Assembly: GCF_026914265.1 (NCBI RefSeq)
Contig: NC_069130.1
Span: 38,742,988-38,806,987, forward strand
Reading direction: 5' to 3'
DNA from: Mya arenaria
Lineage: Eukaryota; Mollusca; Bivalvia; Myida; Myidae
DNA length: 64,000 nucleotides
The notes under the pieces were generated by a model that saw only the letters and a program-made list of their open reading frames with translations, made no database searches and was not told where the DNA came from. The position numbers and the translations under genes were made by a program. Positions within the stretch are counted from its first letter, which is position 1. Each line of letters opens with the position of its first letter. Below are positions 1 through 11,440 of this stretch, in pieces.

Positions 1-317
1 TTTACGTTTCACCCACTGATTTATTAAGCTTTGAAGTAGCTTACTAACACATCACAGGGAATGCGGCGAGGTCACGCAAAAAACAATCGAATACGCTGTA
101 AGACCTTGTTAAAATCTCGCCGGCAACATTGGCTAATATGCAGAAAGCTTGAAATGCATTTTAGAAAACATCGGGTTAAGACACGAGATAAAAAGGCAAT
201 TTCCTTTGGTGTCCAAAAAATGCGTAAGTCTATTTAAAGAATCCCACGAATTCGCAGATTTTTACTACCACATGAAATCAGTATGTTCAGATTTGTATGC
301 CCCCCCTTCGGGTATAA

Positions 318-660
318 TGTTTTGCACATGTCGGTCGATCGGTCGGTAGGTCGGTCCGTCGGTAGACCAAAGCTTGTCCGAGTGATAACTCAACGATTCC
401 TGAACCTTTGGTCATCAAACTTGACATGAAGGTTGGGCATGACCAGTAAATGACCCCTATTGATTTATGGGCTCAAAGGTCAAGGTCACTGTGACATTGA
501 ATGTGAAAAGGTTGCCCTAGTGATAACTCGCCAATGCTTGCACCCATGACACTCAAACTAGACTTGGGGGTTGGGCTTGACCAGTAGATGATTTAAGGGG
601 TCATCATGTTAAAGGCCGAGGTCACGATGACCTTGAAGGCAAAAAGCTAGTCGGTGTTGG
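318..660. repeat. Divergent tandem repeat with GGTC-rich leader
   Basis: A short run of CGGTCGGT-type units (about 330-365) is followed by roughly two diverged copies of a unit of about 140 bases. Landmarks are GTGATAACTC at 381 and 518, GGTTGGGC(A/T)TGACCAGTA at about 430 and 570, and GAGGTCACGATGACCTTGA-like text. A leader plus a short tandem core resembles dispersed bivalve repeats. No coding frame is supported here. Confidence 0.45.
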
Positions 661-1114
661 GGGTGACAGGTAGATGACCCATATTAGTCCAGTCATATCG
701 TGACAAAATTTCACCAAATTGTGCACTTTGGGTTAAAATTATGAAGTTTTGCCAATTGATACATATGTGTGTTCAGGTTAAGAAAAGCTCAGGACCCTTC
801 TCAATTTCGTCCAAGATAGCTGCCAAAATCCAAGATGGCCACCATGACCCTTAATATTGAAAACAGGAACTGTATTAGTAAATACATTGTGACAAGATCT
901 CAGTAAATACATTATTTACGTAGTATTTACTTTTCCTTTAAATCTTGCAAACATTTTTTATAAAACAAAAAAAATATACAGAATTACTCATTAGGTTGCC
1001 ATGGCAACCATTTTTCCCTAAATTTTAAATATGTGCGCCAGGGTAATCTACCTTAACCTTTAAACTTCTTGAAGTTCTTTATGCTTCTGTAAAAAACAGT
1101 TTGTAAATATGTGC

Positions 1115-1123
<9 letters not shown>
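661..1123. other. AT-rich stretch without a gene
   Basis: Nothing with coding character was seen on either strand. It contains short poly-A and poly-T tracts and the text CCAAGATGGCC at 831, repeated in part at 1451, probably old repeat debris. Confidence 0.4.

Positions 1124-1194
<71 letters not shown>
1124..1194. repeat. (AT)n microsatellite
   Basis: About 35 uninterrupted AT dinucleotides. The tract is self-complementary and is likely to vary in length between individuals and assemblies. Confidence 0.95.
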
Positions 1195-1197
<3 letters not shown>

Positions 1198-1656
1198 TTC
1201 AACATTCTTTTAAGTGTGTGTTGTTGAAAAGAATTCTAAAAATAGTCCATAGCAACAAAAAGCATTTTAATATCATGCTTATAATTATCATTTATGACTA
1301 ATTATCAATGACTAGAAATGATAGTGACAATCGGGTCATTTATTTATTAGTTTAAGTGCATGAGACAAGCATATAAACCAAAATGTTAGGTTGTAGTGTA
1401 TGCAAGTGATGGCAGAAATATTCAACGCGTGGTGCGGGCTAAGAAATCCAAGATGGCATTCAAAATGGCCACCATAAAATGTCAATTTAGTATAAATATA
1501 AGTATGAATATGGTAATTTTCTTTAATTAGATATTGTTAATATTTCTGTATCAGAGATAAAAGTATATAATAAAATTATATAATAAATATAGTAAATAAT
1601 TTTGCTAAATAGCTATTATATAATATAAACTAAAGTAAATCCTCTCTAGTTATTAA

Positions 1657-1970
1657 AGCTGCACTCTCACAGATTAACCGTTTGAATTACTTTTTATTCT
1701 TTTGTTATGGAATCAGCCAGTTATTGCATAAGTGTTTCACAGTTTCTGTTTTTCATATTTCGAAAAATATGTTCTATACCGAAAAAACTCATTTTTCTTT
1801 AAGCGTAAGAAACGCTTTAAGCCATAAAACATAAAATTTGGAACACAAATATAAAAACTGCCCTCTGATTTGTTGTCAACAGTCTTATAACACAGATTTC
1901 CAGATATTTACGCAAAAATCGGTTCATTCAGACAAAAAAGTCAAAACGGTCAATCTGCGAGAGTGCAGCT
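1657..1970. mobile_element. TTAA palindromic MITE, copy 1
   Basis: This copy starts AGCTGCACTCTCACAGATT after a TTAA at 1653-1656 and ends with the inverted form, GAGTGCAGCT. The right-hand TTAA has decayed. The two halves are diverged reverse complements of each other. The same family recurs near 8.9, 17.0, 23.1, 39.5 and 56.6 kb. Its right end abuts a LINE remnant. Confidence 0.8.
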
Positions 1971-1984
1971 ATAACATCAGATTC

Positions 1985-3660
1985 TGAACCTTTTTTTCAA
2001 GTATCAAAAAGTTGTATCCCGTGATTATTATGTGAACTATTGAATGAGGCCCTGCCAGGGGTGCAATAAAGTTCGTAATCGTGACTCAGTGTAACAATTA
2101 TATCTTATGAACAACATAGACTTTTTTTTATCTCCCGCCCTACTGTTCAAGTCACCACAGACAAAAACACAACCAAGACTATCATTTAAAACAGATCGTT
2201 TTATAAACTGTCAAATAATTCGACATTACCAGTATTATATATGAGCAAGTCCTCGTCCCAAATGTAGGTTTCACATGAATAAATATTTTCGAGGATGTTA
2301 AAAAAGGTGCGATCAAATTTTAGCCAAATCATTGTATTTAATTGATTTCTAATTATTTCAATTTCATCGGTTAAAATCTTTATAATATAATACTATTCTA
2401 CCACTTTTTCGCTTAGCGTTCCTATGTCGAAATTTACGATTTTAAAAATGTGATTTATATCGCTTTAAATTACTAGATTACTAGAAGAATCAAACCATGA
2501 TCAAATATTATATTTATCTCAAATATTTACAAAGTCTATATACTCTCTATCTTGCCCGTAGTTAAGTCCATGGACGTTCCATGATAAAACCGAGAGGTCA
2601 TCTCACTCGTATCCTTGCTCCTCACCGGCTTTTCGTCTACGTACAGGGTGTCGTACACTATCCATGAATGCTTGCTCTCCTCTCTGGCGTACTTCAACCT
2701 GGTGCTTGTCCAGTACTTCCGGTGGAAGCTGCTCCTACATCTGATGACCCGTTCCCGCCTAATGCTTCCATCGCCTCCTAACTACCTCCGGTCCTTAAAA
2801 ACGTGAATTTTGCAACGATGTCCTGGAGACTGGTGAACGCGCTCAAAGCGAATGGACTCGGCCGTCTCCTTCGCGAGCTTGAGGGTATATTAAGGGTTTA
2901 GACAAAGCTTGTCATCGGTGACCACAGCTGACTCTTTGCCGATGGAGTTGTCTTCGAGGCTTGGGTATAAGTCAACATAAATGACGCAACGCCAGTGGTC
3001 CAGGACTGGTCACCACGTGACCCCATATTTTTCCATATTCGGTCACCAAATTTGTATCGTACCAAAATGGCGTCTATTTTTCGATTCCGATTAATGTTCC
3101 GAAGAATAAGTGAAACATTTTAACATGTACATGTCACTCTCACCCAATATGGTTTCCTTTGCCCCTTTCCTAATAAATTGCGCAACATCGTCCAGAAGTT
3201 TCTCCCTCTGTTTTTTTTTAAAGTGGTCATCCTGTCCGCCATCTGTGCCGACTCAACGTCAACCAAATCAACTTTGTCCTCCAGATTGCCTACCCGCTCA
3301 TCAGTACATTTAACTCGGTCTTCAAGAGTTACCCATATCTTTTTAAATCCTTTTCAGATCCATAACATTGTGCTAGAGTGTTTCAAAAGAGTTCAATTTC
3401 TCTTTCATAACTGATACCTTTTCGCCCATAGATTTCATACAATCCATCAAGTCAATTTTGGTGGGTTCGCGACCCCTTTCGCCATCTTGTCTCTGCCCGA
3501 AATCGCCACAAGGTTTTTGTTGAAAACTTCACTGGGGCTCACTCACGGTCTTCACTTTCAGAATCATTCGCGTCAGGAAACAACACAGCACTAAGTTTTC
3601 CCAGATTCTCACTTACCGATGTGTTTGTATCATCGGTCGGGCCTCTCTGTTTGGTCAATT
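1985..3660 (-). mobile_element. LINE remnant: ORF1 (coiled coil) and start of ORF2 endonuclease
   Basis: Read on the minus strand, about 3660-2590 carries a degenerate ORF1. It has an acidic N-terminal part near 3640-3540 and a heptad-like stretch near 3420-3150 containing LEDRV and VGNLEDKVDLV, followed by a basic region near 2900-2600. Just downstream, near 2590-2520, the reading LSWNVHGLNYGQDREYIDF matches the start of apurinic-type LINE endonucleases. About 450 bases further on, readings equivalent to GDLN and NHGIQLFDTC fit the same domain. No reverse transcriptase is present: the copy ends near 1985, next to a palindromic MITE. Frames are broken repeatedly, so this is an old, dead, truncated copy. 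ORF1 coiled coil plus this endonuclease suggests an L1-like clade, but the clade is inference. Confidence 0.6.
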
Positions 3661-3872
3661 TGCTTTTGTTTACATTGTCCGCTATTTATAACCTTTCGCT
3701 TTTGGTCATAATTATGTAATCCCATATTAAGTCCGTTACTGCAAAGTTATCTTAGTCCACAATTTTGTAAATAGATTCTGACTTTATCTATTGAAATATT
3801 TCTTAAAAATCCAATGTTTTTCTCTCCGAGTTAAACACGTCCACTACGCGCCACATCATGTGGCAATTTTGT

Positions 3873-3890
3873 GACAGCTCTTGTTGTGTA
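3873..3890. repeat. Isolated end of the ACAAGAGCTGTC repeat family
   Basis: The text GTGACAGCTCTTGTT here matches the right terminus of the composite element at 4151-4728. No matching left end was found nearby, so this is probably a solo fragment. Confidence 0.4.
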
Positions 3891-4150
3891 TATGATACTC
3901 ATTATTTACTGGAGGTCAACCGTCATGTGGTCTGGCAAATGCTTATAGTTTATGATAGCTCTTCCTGAATGTAGGCATATTAGTAGAGGCAAAATCCATT
4001 GAACTGGATGGCACTTCGGTGGCACTCGTCACTTACTGTGACTGCTGTTGGACAATATCAATACTGCCTTAGGTCGAGACAAGAAATCATTTCAGTAACA
4101 TTCGAACAAGGTATAAAATTAAGCTTTATTAAAATATTAGGCATAATCAT

Positions 4151-4728
4151 TTTTAGCTCAACTATTCGCAGAATAAGAAGAGCTATCTTAGTTACCGGAG
4201 CGTCGGCGTCGGCGTAACCACTTATGTTAAAGTTTGCGTACCACCTCAAATATTTTCAAAGTCCATTGACATCTGGCTTTGAAACTTCACACGCTTGTTC
4301 ACCGTCATGCCCCCAACCTGTACACAGTAGGAGGTCACTTTTGCATTTTGAAGCATTTTGACAGAATTATGCTCCCTTTTTTACTTAAAATTTACGTTAA
4401 AGTTTGCGTACCACCTCAAATATGGTTAAAGTCCATTGACATCTGGCTTTTAAACTTTGCACGCTTGTTCACCATCATGCACTCAACATGTACACAGGAG
4501 GAGGTCACTGTATGAAGCATTTTGATCTTTTTTTTACTTGGAATTTACGTTTAAGTTTGCGTACCACCTCAAATATTTTTCAATTCAATTTATGTTAATA
4601 TCTCAGCACATCATGTAATGCATTGAAATCTATTCATGACAGTGATCCATGCATGTTTCGTCAAATCTTTTCAATCCTTACACTGAAAAGCGTCGGAATA
4701 GTCAAGTGTCTCTGTGACAGCTCTTGTT
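4151..4728. mobile_element. Composite non-autonomous element with tandem core
   Basis: One end has TTTTAGCTCAACTATTCG followed by GCGTCGGCGTCGGCG near 4200; the other ends GTGACAGCTCTTGTT. Between them lie about 2.2 tandem copies of a 155-170 base unit marked by AGTTTGCGTACCACCTCAAA at about 4229, 4399 and 4552. The same two termini flank a different tandem core at 61955-63230. The architecture (fixed ends, tandem core of about 160 bases) recalls oyster pearl elements and other Helentron-related non-autonomous elements, but no helicase or hairpin end was verified. It lies just upstream of the first visible peptidase exon. Confidence 0.5.
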
Positions 4729-4766
4729 AATATTATTGTTTGATTTGGCATTTTATTCCATTTCAG

Positions 4767-4860
4767 ACAAAAACCATTTCACCTGCTTTTTCTGAAATGG
4801 TTTTGTATGATAGAAAAGGCAAAAGAGAAAAAGACATTCAGCAGCCTGAGGCTCCTCGTG
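4767..4860 (+). CDS. Peptidase gene, first visible exon
   Basis: The acceptor is TTCCATTTCAG ending at 4766 and the donor is CTCGTG|GTAAGG at 4860/4861. The exon encodes 31 residues of polar, lysine-rich sequence and ends in phase 1, which the next exon completes. It holds an in-frame ATG at 4797; whether translation starts there or in an unseen exon is open. Confidence 0.65.
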
Positions 4861-7757
4861 GTAAGGCCCCACCAAATTGGTCATGGACTTGTTTCTCGGG
4901 GGAAATGAGCGCTGGAAATATATATGAAAAAAGACGCTTTTAAAGTCAATAATAAAAATTAACAGTTATGCATTTAAGTTAATATGCTATACGATATATA
5001 CATATATTTCAATATGTTTCCAATGCATCAATATTTAATATCATTTTAAATAATGTTCCATTTCTTTCCATTAGATCTCATTACCAACATTTCATTCTTG
5101 AAAGTAAAGTGTATTATATACATTGATTGAATATTATACATTAAAAACAAGCGTTGCTAAACTTAAGTATTTGGCACAACTGTAACACATAAATTATACT
5201 GTGTAGATTTAGTTACCATTGTAAAATGTATATGAAAATGTCTTTTGGGGAATGGAAGTTCTCACTAAGTGCTTACTGCTTACTTTCTTTAAATTGCAAG
5301 TGTTGGAACTTCACGGAACACTGAAAACTATTGTCCTTGCTTATCAAATGAAATAAGGCCGTTTCGACAAAACATTTAAAAAAACGCGTGAGCGAAATAT
5401 AGTTTTGAATAATCAATTTAAATACTAGTATTCCTTGTTTTTAACAGTAACGCGCACATGGAGAGACTGCTTACAAAGACGTGATGTATCAGCAGCAAAA
5501 GCCTTAATCCATCAAGGGCTTACGCCAGACTCGTATTCTACATTTGAGCAAGCAATTCAGTTGCTTTCTTCAGCGAAGGAAATTCAAAGAGATTTGTGCA
5601 AACTGGTGTGTGACGACATAAAGCAGAAATACGGAAAGGCTGAAAAACTTTATGCCGTTTTTGACCATATGTCCCAAAAGCCTTTGCTTGTAGCTTCACC
5701 ACTTTCCGACACCGAGAGTTTGATGGGATACCCATTGCTTTCAAAAGATAAGTGCGCCGTTAGTGATGAAAATCGAAGAGTAAGAGAGGAAGAAACAAAA
5801 AATAAAAAGAAGTTCCTAACCAGAGAGTCTGAAAATAGAATGAACGCTGCTGTACGAAATGCTCAAAGACTCTTTCACAAGTGGCCAAACTTTTTGAGAA
5901 TATCGCACAGTTTTTACAGATGCAAAGGAAATAAAACTCATGAAATTAAACTGGAAGACAAGGAATGCATTGTCGTGTATGTTTTGGTCAAGGGATTGAT
6001 TCCGATAGGGTGGGATCCTTTTCCTAGAAAATTTGAAGGATATGAGGTGGATGTCAGAGAGTGTATGCCAATAAAAATGTTCTTTAGGTCAGTCGGTTCT
6101 GGAATGTTAAATATATGGAGCCCTGTAGGAACGCTTCAAAGTCCAGTTCCTGGGCAATCAAATGACCTTCTTGCGTTGACTGCAGGGCACGTCTTTCTTT
6201 CTAAAGATGAGACAGACAAAAACTCAAAGGACAACAACTCAGATGCGTTTCATGAAAGGAAAACGAGTAAAGGATATCAGCAAATTAAGGAGGATTCAGA
6301 TATTGAAATCGTGTTTGGAAATCTTACGATAAATGGGGGAGAAGATATTGCACATGCGGATGTTGCAGTTGTTCAATTAGAATCGCCTTTAACATCCTTT
6401 GAAACACTTTGGAATGAACTAGGTTTGCTTATTCTCTTTCACGTTCATCAGCACATGTTCTTGAAAGGACAAAATATATTGTTTAAACTCTGCGAAAGAG
6501 ATTAAACTACTGATGACATAATAAAGAATCATTCGTGTTTTAGTAGTTAATAATAAAATAAACCCTTATTAAACAAAATACTAAAACGTGTAACAATAAC
6601 ATTATAAACATTTACCGGTAACATTATTCATAATTTTTTGTAACAACATTAGTTTACACTCTTTCATATGCATTAGATTTCCCAAAAGATTAACACAATG
6701 GGATAAAAAATTAAATTGTCACAAGCCAATAACATCAATAGGATTGGGTGCAAAAAGGGTCAATTTCGGAAACCGAAAACAAACTCGTTAATATTAACCT
6801 TTTGATGACATATCGCTGTAATAGATTGACAGCGATCTTTTTTTACTGAGATATCATCAAAGGTTATAATTTAAGACTGAAATGTCGAAACCGTTTTTAA
6901 TAGATTGTTAGAGTTAAAAATGGGGAAGATATTGTTAACACCTTAAAAGTATGACATTCGTTTTTCATTCAATTGGATCGCTTATCGGTGCTTGTATATA
7001 TATACTGTTCTTTCAATTTATTTCATAATTGGCAGTAAAAAAAGGACACAAAAATCCTTTTTCGTGTGTCTTAGACTAAATAGAAACCCAAAACGATAGG
7101 CTTTTTCACTTTTTAACGTCCAGTAATTACGTAAAATAGCTCGCCAAAGGCTCGGAACCTAATATATTTGCTGAGGTCGTCAATTAGATTTGTGTTTTAT
7201 ATGACGACTCCTACATCATGTTATGAACAAAAACAAATGATGCAGTTAAAAGTCGTTTAAATTGAATCAAATCTGAATTTTCCTTTTTAAAACTGGCACA
7301 CACGTTCAGGCTTGGAGTGAGTTTGTTTTTAATTTTAAAATAAATTTGAAACTTTGTTTTAGGTTTGACAAGAGAACCGACATTCGACGTCCATGCAGAA
7401 CAATGCGACGATGTACGTAACGGAGACATTGTTATGAAATATGGTGAAACTACAAAAATCACTCTAGGAAGAGTAAAAGCTCTCGAGGGTGCATATGACA
7501 ATAGACTCGGTTTTATTGAAATAGAATCATATAAGAATAGAGTGTTTTCTGAGCCAGGTGATTCAGGTGCGTATGTTTATGTTTTAAACAAGAACATGCT
7601 TCTGGAAGAAGAAAAAGAGGACGATTCACGTTTTACTGAAGGAAAAGATGCTTTTCTCATTGGAACTATCCATGGCGGAAACGAAGATACTATTTATTGC
7701 ACAAAGATGATTGCAAATCTTGAGGGTTTGCGAAAGTTTACAAACTTAATGCGATGA
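4767..7757 (+). CDS. Trypsin-like serine peptidase gene (three visible exons; 5' end not found)
   Basis: The exons are 4767-4860, 5448-6422 and 7363-7757. Both junctions restore a split codon exactly (G|TA and G|GT), all borders are GT-AG, and the join gives 487 codons plus TGA. Catalytic-type motifs are in chymotrypsin-fold order: TAGH (His about residue 279 of the visible protein), HADVAVVQL (Asp about 336) and EPGDSGA (Ser about 424), then a late LIGTIHGG strand. Before the His lies a segment with VVYVLVKG and, further on, YEVDVRE. A comparable VDVRE-type strand precedes the catalytic domain in several Nal1-like and bacterial trypsin-like peptidases (family recollection). Residues about 32-110 look alpha-helical and were not recognised. 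The first exon has an ATG at 4797, but an upstream exon is equally possible. No signal peptide is visible, so an intracellular peptidase is likely. The substrate is unknown. Confidence 0.75.
5448..6422 (+). CDS. Peptidase gene, large middle exon
   Basis: The acceptor is TTTTTAACAG ending at 5447 and the donor is GAACTAG|GTTTGC. The exon carries the helical N-terminal region, a basic stretch (EEETKNKKKF), the YEVDVRE strand, and the His and Asp motifs. There is no internal stop over 975 bases. Some reading past the donor stays open to 6505, but that tail is intronic. Confidence 0.75.
6423..7362. other. Peptidase gene intron 2
   Basis: AT-rich intron starting GTTTGC and ending TTGTTTTAG. A weak inverted pair, TTAACCTTTTGATGACATAT near 6795 and ATATCATCAAAGGTTATAAT near 6849, flanks AGCGATC text and may be a small decayed hairpin element. 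Confidence 0.5.
7363..7757 (+). CDS. Peptidase gene, last exon
   Basis: The acceptor is TTTGTTTTAG ending at 7362. The exon completes a split Gly codon, carries the catalytic-type Ser in EPGDSGA and the final core strand LIGTIHGG, and ends at TGA 7755-7757. Confidence 0.75.
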
Positions 7758-7984
7758 TGCTGCACAAGTCTAGTTTGGAGATTTAGGCTAGGATGGACGA
7801 GGCACAAATGTTGTATTAGGGCTATTACATATACATTTATTGTATATACCCACAAAGCTCTAGTTTAGTGACAATATAGCTAACAGTTTATTTTAAACTA
7901 AGATATCCATACTGATAGCAGAATGGTAACAGGGAACTAGTACCTTGCAATATATAGTGTATGGATAAATTACAACGAGAGATC

Positions 7985-7990
7985 AATAAA
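7985..7990 (+). promoter_or_regulatory. Candidate poly(A) signal of the peptidase gene
   Basis: AATAAA lies 228 bases after the stop codon. It is the first canonical hexamer seen downstream on this strand. Confidence 0.4.
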
Positions 7991-8184
7991 CTATCATTCC
8001 TCATTCCTATTGCATGGTAGGCTTTATAATATGTTGCATACAACCCAACCCTTGTGATTGAAAATATCCATAACTCATGCTTCGTGCTCGATGTGTATAG
8101 TGTCAACAACTAGGGTAGTGGTCGGGAGTAACTTTTACAAACAGAAATATGAAAGTTGCAAAACCCTTGTTTAAGATGCACGTA

Positions 8185-8360
8185 CAATCGAAACTCGTTA
8201 TGTGTCGAACTCTGATATCTCGAATATATGCTTATGTCGAACTGTTTTCGAATGTTTTTGGGTTCGTTTACCATATTTTGTAATTCTGTTATATTGAATT
8301 CCCGTTTTCTCGAAGTTGTTCCTGAGGCCCCAACGACTTCGACAAAGCGAGTTTTGGTTG
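8185..8360. mobile_element. Small pogo/Tigger-like MITE
   Basis: The left end CAATCGAAACTCG and right end CGAGTTTTGGTTG are inverted, and TA dinucleotides flank both (8183-8184, 8361-8362). TCGAA/TTCGA text repeats inside. TA duplication and TCGAA-rich ends suit Tc1/mariner-pogo derivatives. No transposase is present. Confidence 0.6.
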
Positions 8361-8890
8361 TATAAACAACTTTTACAACAGCTAGGTCATCCAGGTCTTT
8401 ATATGGTGTTCAAGACTTATTTGTAGTGTCGATGGATAACACATTGTTTAAATTCTGACGCACGTATAAATAAATGAGTACGCTCGTGCCTTATGAACGG
8501 TAATGACATCATCAAAAAACAAGGAAAGCGTTATTTATAACAATCTGTCAGCCTATCGATACACGTGAAGCGAGAGAGTTCGCAAACTTGTTAGGGCCGA
8601 CCGGAGGTACAAATAGTTATTCGCAATTGCCCCTTATTTATACTTTGATATTGTTTGACTGGCTTGAAATGTAAAGTTATTTATAGCTTATTTTATTCGG
8701 AAGTGAGTTTTATACAATCATGTACTTATGCTATTTGATACATGCATGACAGCATGTGTGCCATAAAGTATTTATATTTCAATTATTATTGTGCCGATGT
8801 GTCTTTAATTCGTGATGTATGTGTTTCTGCGATGGATGATGTTTTAGAAGTCTTTTTTTCCTCAGCTGTGATAAAATCCTCAAATCTTAA

Positions 8891-9251
8891 AGCTGCACTC
8901 TCACAGATTGAACGTTTTGACAACTTTTTTTATTTTTTGTCTTGAAACGAGCCAATTTTTGAGAAAATCCATGGAAACCAGTTATATAAGACTGCTGACA
9001 AAATATTAGATCCCAGATTTTTATATTTTAGTAAAAAAAAATGATGTTTTATGCATTGTTCTTCAACTGTTAGTAACGGTTTAAGCCATAAAACATTATT
9101 TTTTTAACAGAAATTAAAATCTACGATCTGATGTTTTGGCAGCAGTCTTATATCATTGGTTTGCAGATATTTCCGCTAAAGTTTGCTCTTTCTAAGACAA
9201 AAAAAAATAAAAAAAAAGTTGTAAAAATGGTATATCTGTGAGAGTGCAGCT
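8891..9251. mobile_element. TTAA palindromic MITE, copy 2
   Basis: Starts AGCTGCACTCTCACAGATTG and ends GAGAGTGCAGCT, with TTAA directly outside both ends (8887-8890, 9252-9255). The two halves are diverged reverse complements. It is one of the cleanest copies in the window. Confidence 0.85.
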
Positions 9252-9255
9252 TTAA

Positions 9256-10129
9256 GTCACTTATTACATGATCAAATTAAGTGCAAGTTTGTTTTCTTTC
9301 TTTTTTGTCTGTAATTGTTCACCTTTAAGGAAGTTTTAAGACCTTTTAAGAACTATTTTAAAGACAGTCCTGATAAAACCACGGTTTTCTTTTGTAACAT
9401 CAGGTTAAGTTTTTTAGCAAAATTAATTAAGCCTGTAAAGTTATTAGATTTTTCGAGAATTTGGACCAGAAGTACGAAAAATTACTCATGTACATTGTTT
9501 AAATCTAGCACTGTTATATTAAAAAATAAGCTAATAATTCATATAAACATAAAGTGCTTGTTGTCATAAAGACTGAGAGACGTTAAAATTGCAATTCGAA
9601 AACGAAAAGGGTTTAGCCCAGTGAATTCCTTGTAAATCAAGTTTCATGAACATCCATGGCACTTAATTCATAAGGAATTTATTGGGCTAAGCATGTCTTC
9701 GGGCATATGAATATATAATTTCAAATGACATGTATTGTATTGTTATAATCTTGCTGCACTACACTTTGTGGTCAAAAATGAACAATACATATAATGGAGT
9801 TTCTGATTAAAGGGAAGTAATGCAATTTAACTCATTGTCTATGGTGGTGCTTGAGTAGTGTAGACAATACAACATCTCTCTCTTCATGAATTAGATTAAA
9901 GGAATCAATTTTAATACAATTCCACTTTAGAAAGCAAATCAAATTTCTTGAGTAGTGTATATAATACAACAATTACATTACTCTTTAACTTAATTGTATT
10001 TGTATATGCTTTAACATTGTTTGTTTTGAATGTTTGACTACCTTGAAACATATTAATATAATAATTATAATGCAAGTATTTTAGACTTCAATATTTTTAA
10101 ATTATATCAATGTAACCAATATAATAGAA
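9256..10129. other. Gene-free stretch with small repeats
   Basis: No coding region is supported. A hairpin of about 75 bases at 9613-9690 pairs TAGCCCAGTGAATTCCTT with AAGGAATTTATTGGGCTA. The text TTGAGTAGTGTA occurs twice, near 9851 and 9948, with similar flanks. Confidence 0.4.
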
Positions 10130-10374
10130 CCGATTGTTCAGAACTTTGTTAAAGTTAACAACGTTGTTAACGTCGTTGTTGTTAACTTTGAAATATGTAT
10201 TACTATAATTATGCTCTTATGTTCTACAGCATTCCTTACAAGATTTCAAACAACTTTTTAGCTATACTTGTTATATTGAAATTAATTTGCGCATCAAAAA
10301 ATACTTCATCTTTAAAAGTTAACAACGCTGTCGTTAATCACATTGTTAACTGTAGCAAAGTTCTGAACAATCGG
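10130..10374. mobile_element. MITE with about 30-bp terminal inverted repeats
   Basis: The left end CCGATTGTTCAGAACTTTG continues through AAAGTTAACAACG; the right end is the inverse, AAAGTTCTGAACAATCGG. About 245 bases in all, with GTTAAC repeated inside both arms. No transposase and no clear target duplication were found. Confidence 0.65.
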
Positions 10375-11400
10375 GCCATTGTGTGTTTATACAAAATTCT
10401 TAAACATTTAAGTGATGTCAGATGGGCTGAAGTGTATAAAATGTTATCACCCTTCATGTGGTAAACCGTTAGTCGATATTACTAGTGTTCAGCTGTTTGC
10501 AGGTATATGAAGATAGTGAGTTTCCCATTGTAAATTCAGCCTCCATTTTCTGCATTAAATATGAGAAATGATCATTTCTACAGAACAATCAACCAAATTC
10601 ATCGAAACATTCATTTTATCTTTGTTAGGATAGTGAACGATAGGTAAATGTAGCTCTTTTAAATGAAATATGTTTCAATGTTTCTTAAATGTTGACTTTG
10701 CATCTAAAAAGCCCTATTAAAAAATCAACATGTGCACAAACATCCAGAATATACGATAAATCAGAAATCATTTGACTAATGCTTACAGTGTCAGATTTAT
10801 ATGAAATTCTAAAATATATCATTTATATAGGAACATCCAGATTATGTTGAAAAATCAGAGATTATAAAAGGAAAAAATGAGAAAAACTCTATAGTCTGTC
10901 AAGCACACACACTGATATATTTGTACATTTATATGCATTGTTGTATTTTGTTAATCTAAGTAATACAATATTTATTTGCCTTTTATTTTCTTTATGTTAC
11001 CTTTGTGTGTTTATTTTCTCGATATGTTACTTTGAATATTCGTTAGAGATTTTAAATGTGCCATACCATCAGTTTTTAATTATATACATGTATCCAGGAA
11101 TTGCGCTAATTCGTTTTAATATGCGAGGTCAAGCATTTATTTCCGATAGGATACATTTGTATTATTACCTTGTGATATTGCAAGTATAGATATATATGTG
11201 CTATTCAATCAATATTGAAGTAAAAAAATATTTATATATCGGTTTATAGTTTTACATGTGCCATACAATCAATGTGAAATTAAATTTGATTTCAAAACCG
11301 AGATTATCGTTGTTTTGTTTCAATATCCTTGGCAGTTTTTACTGAGTAGATAAAAGTCATTTTAAAGCGGACGCTATTCAAGAACGATTCTGAGAACATA
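10375..11400. other. AT-rich stretch without a gene
   Basis: Only short chance frames are present. Near 11207 and 11268 the text TCAATCAATATTGAA and ATCAATGTGAAAT repeats loosely just before the minisatellite. Confidence 0.4.
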
Positions 11401-11440
11401 CAAGTTAATGCCAAGTACATGCAGGGCAATGCTGGGTGGA

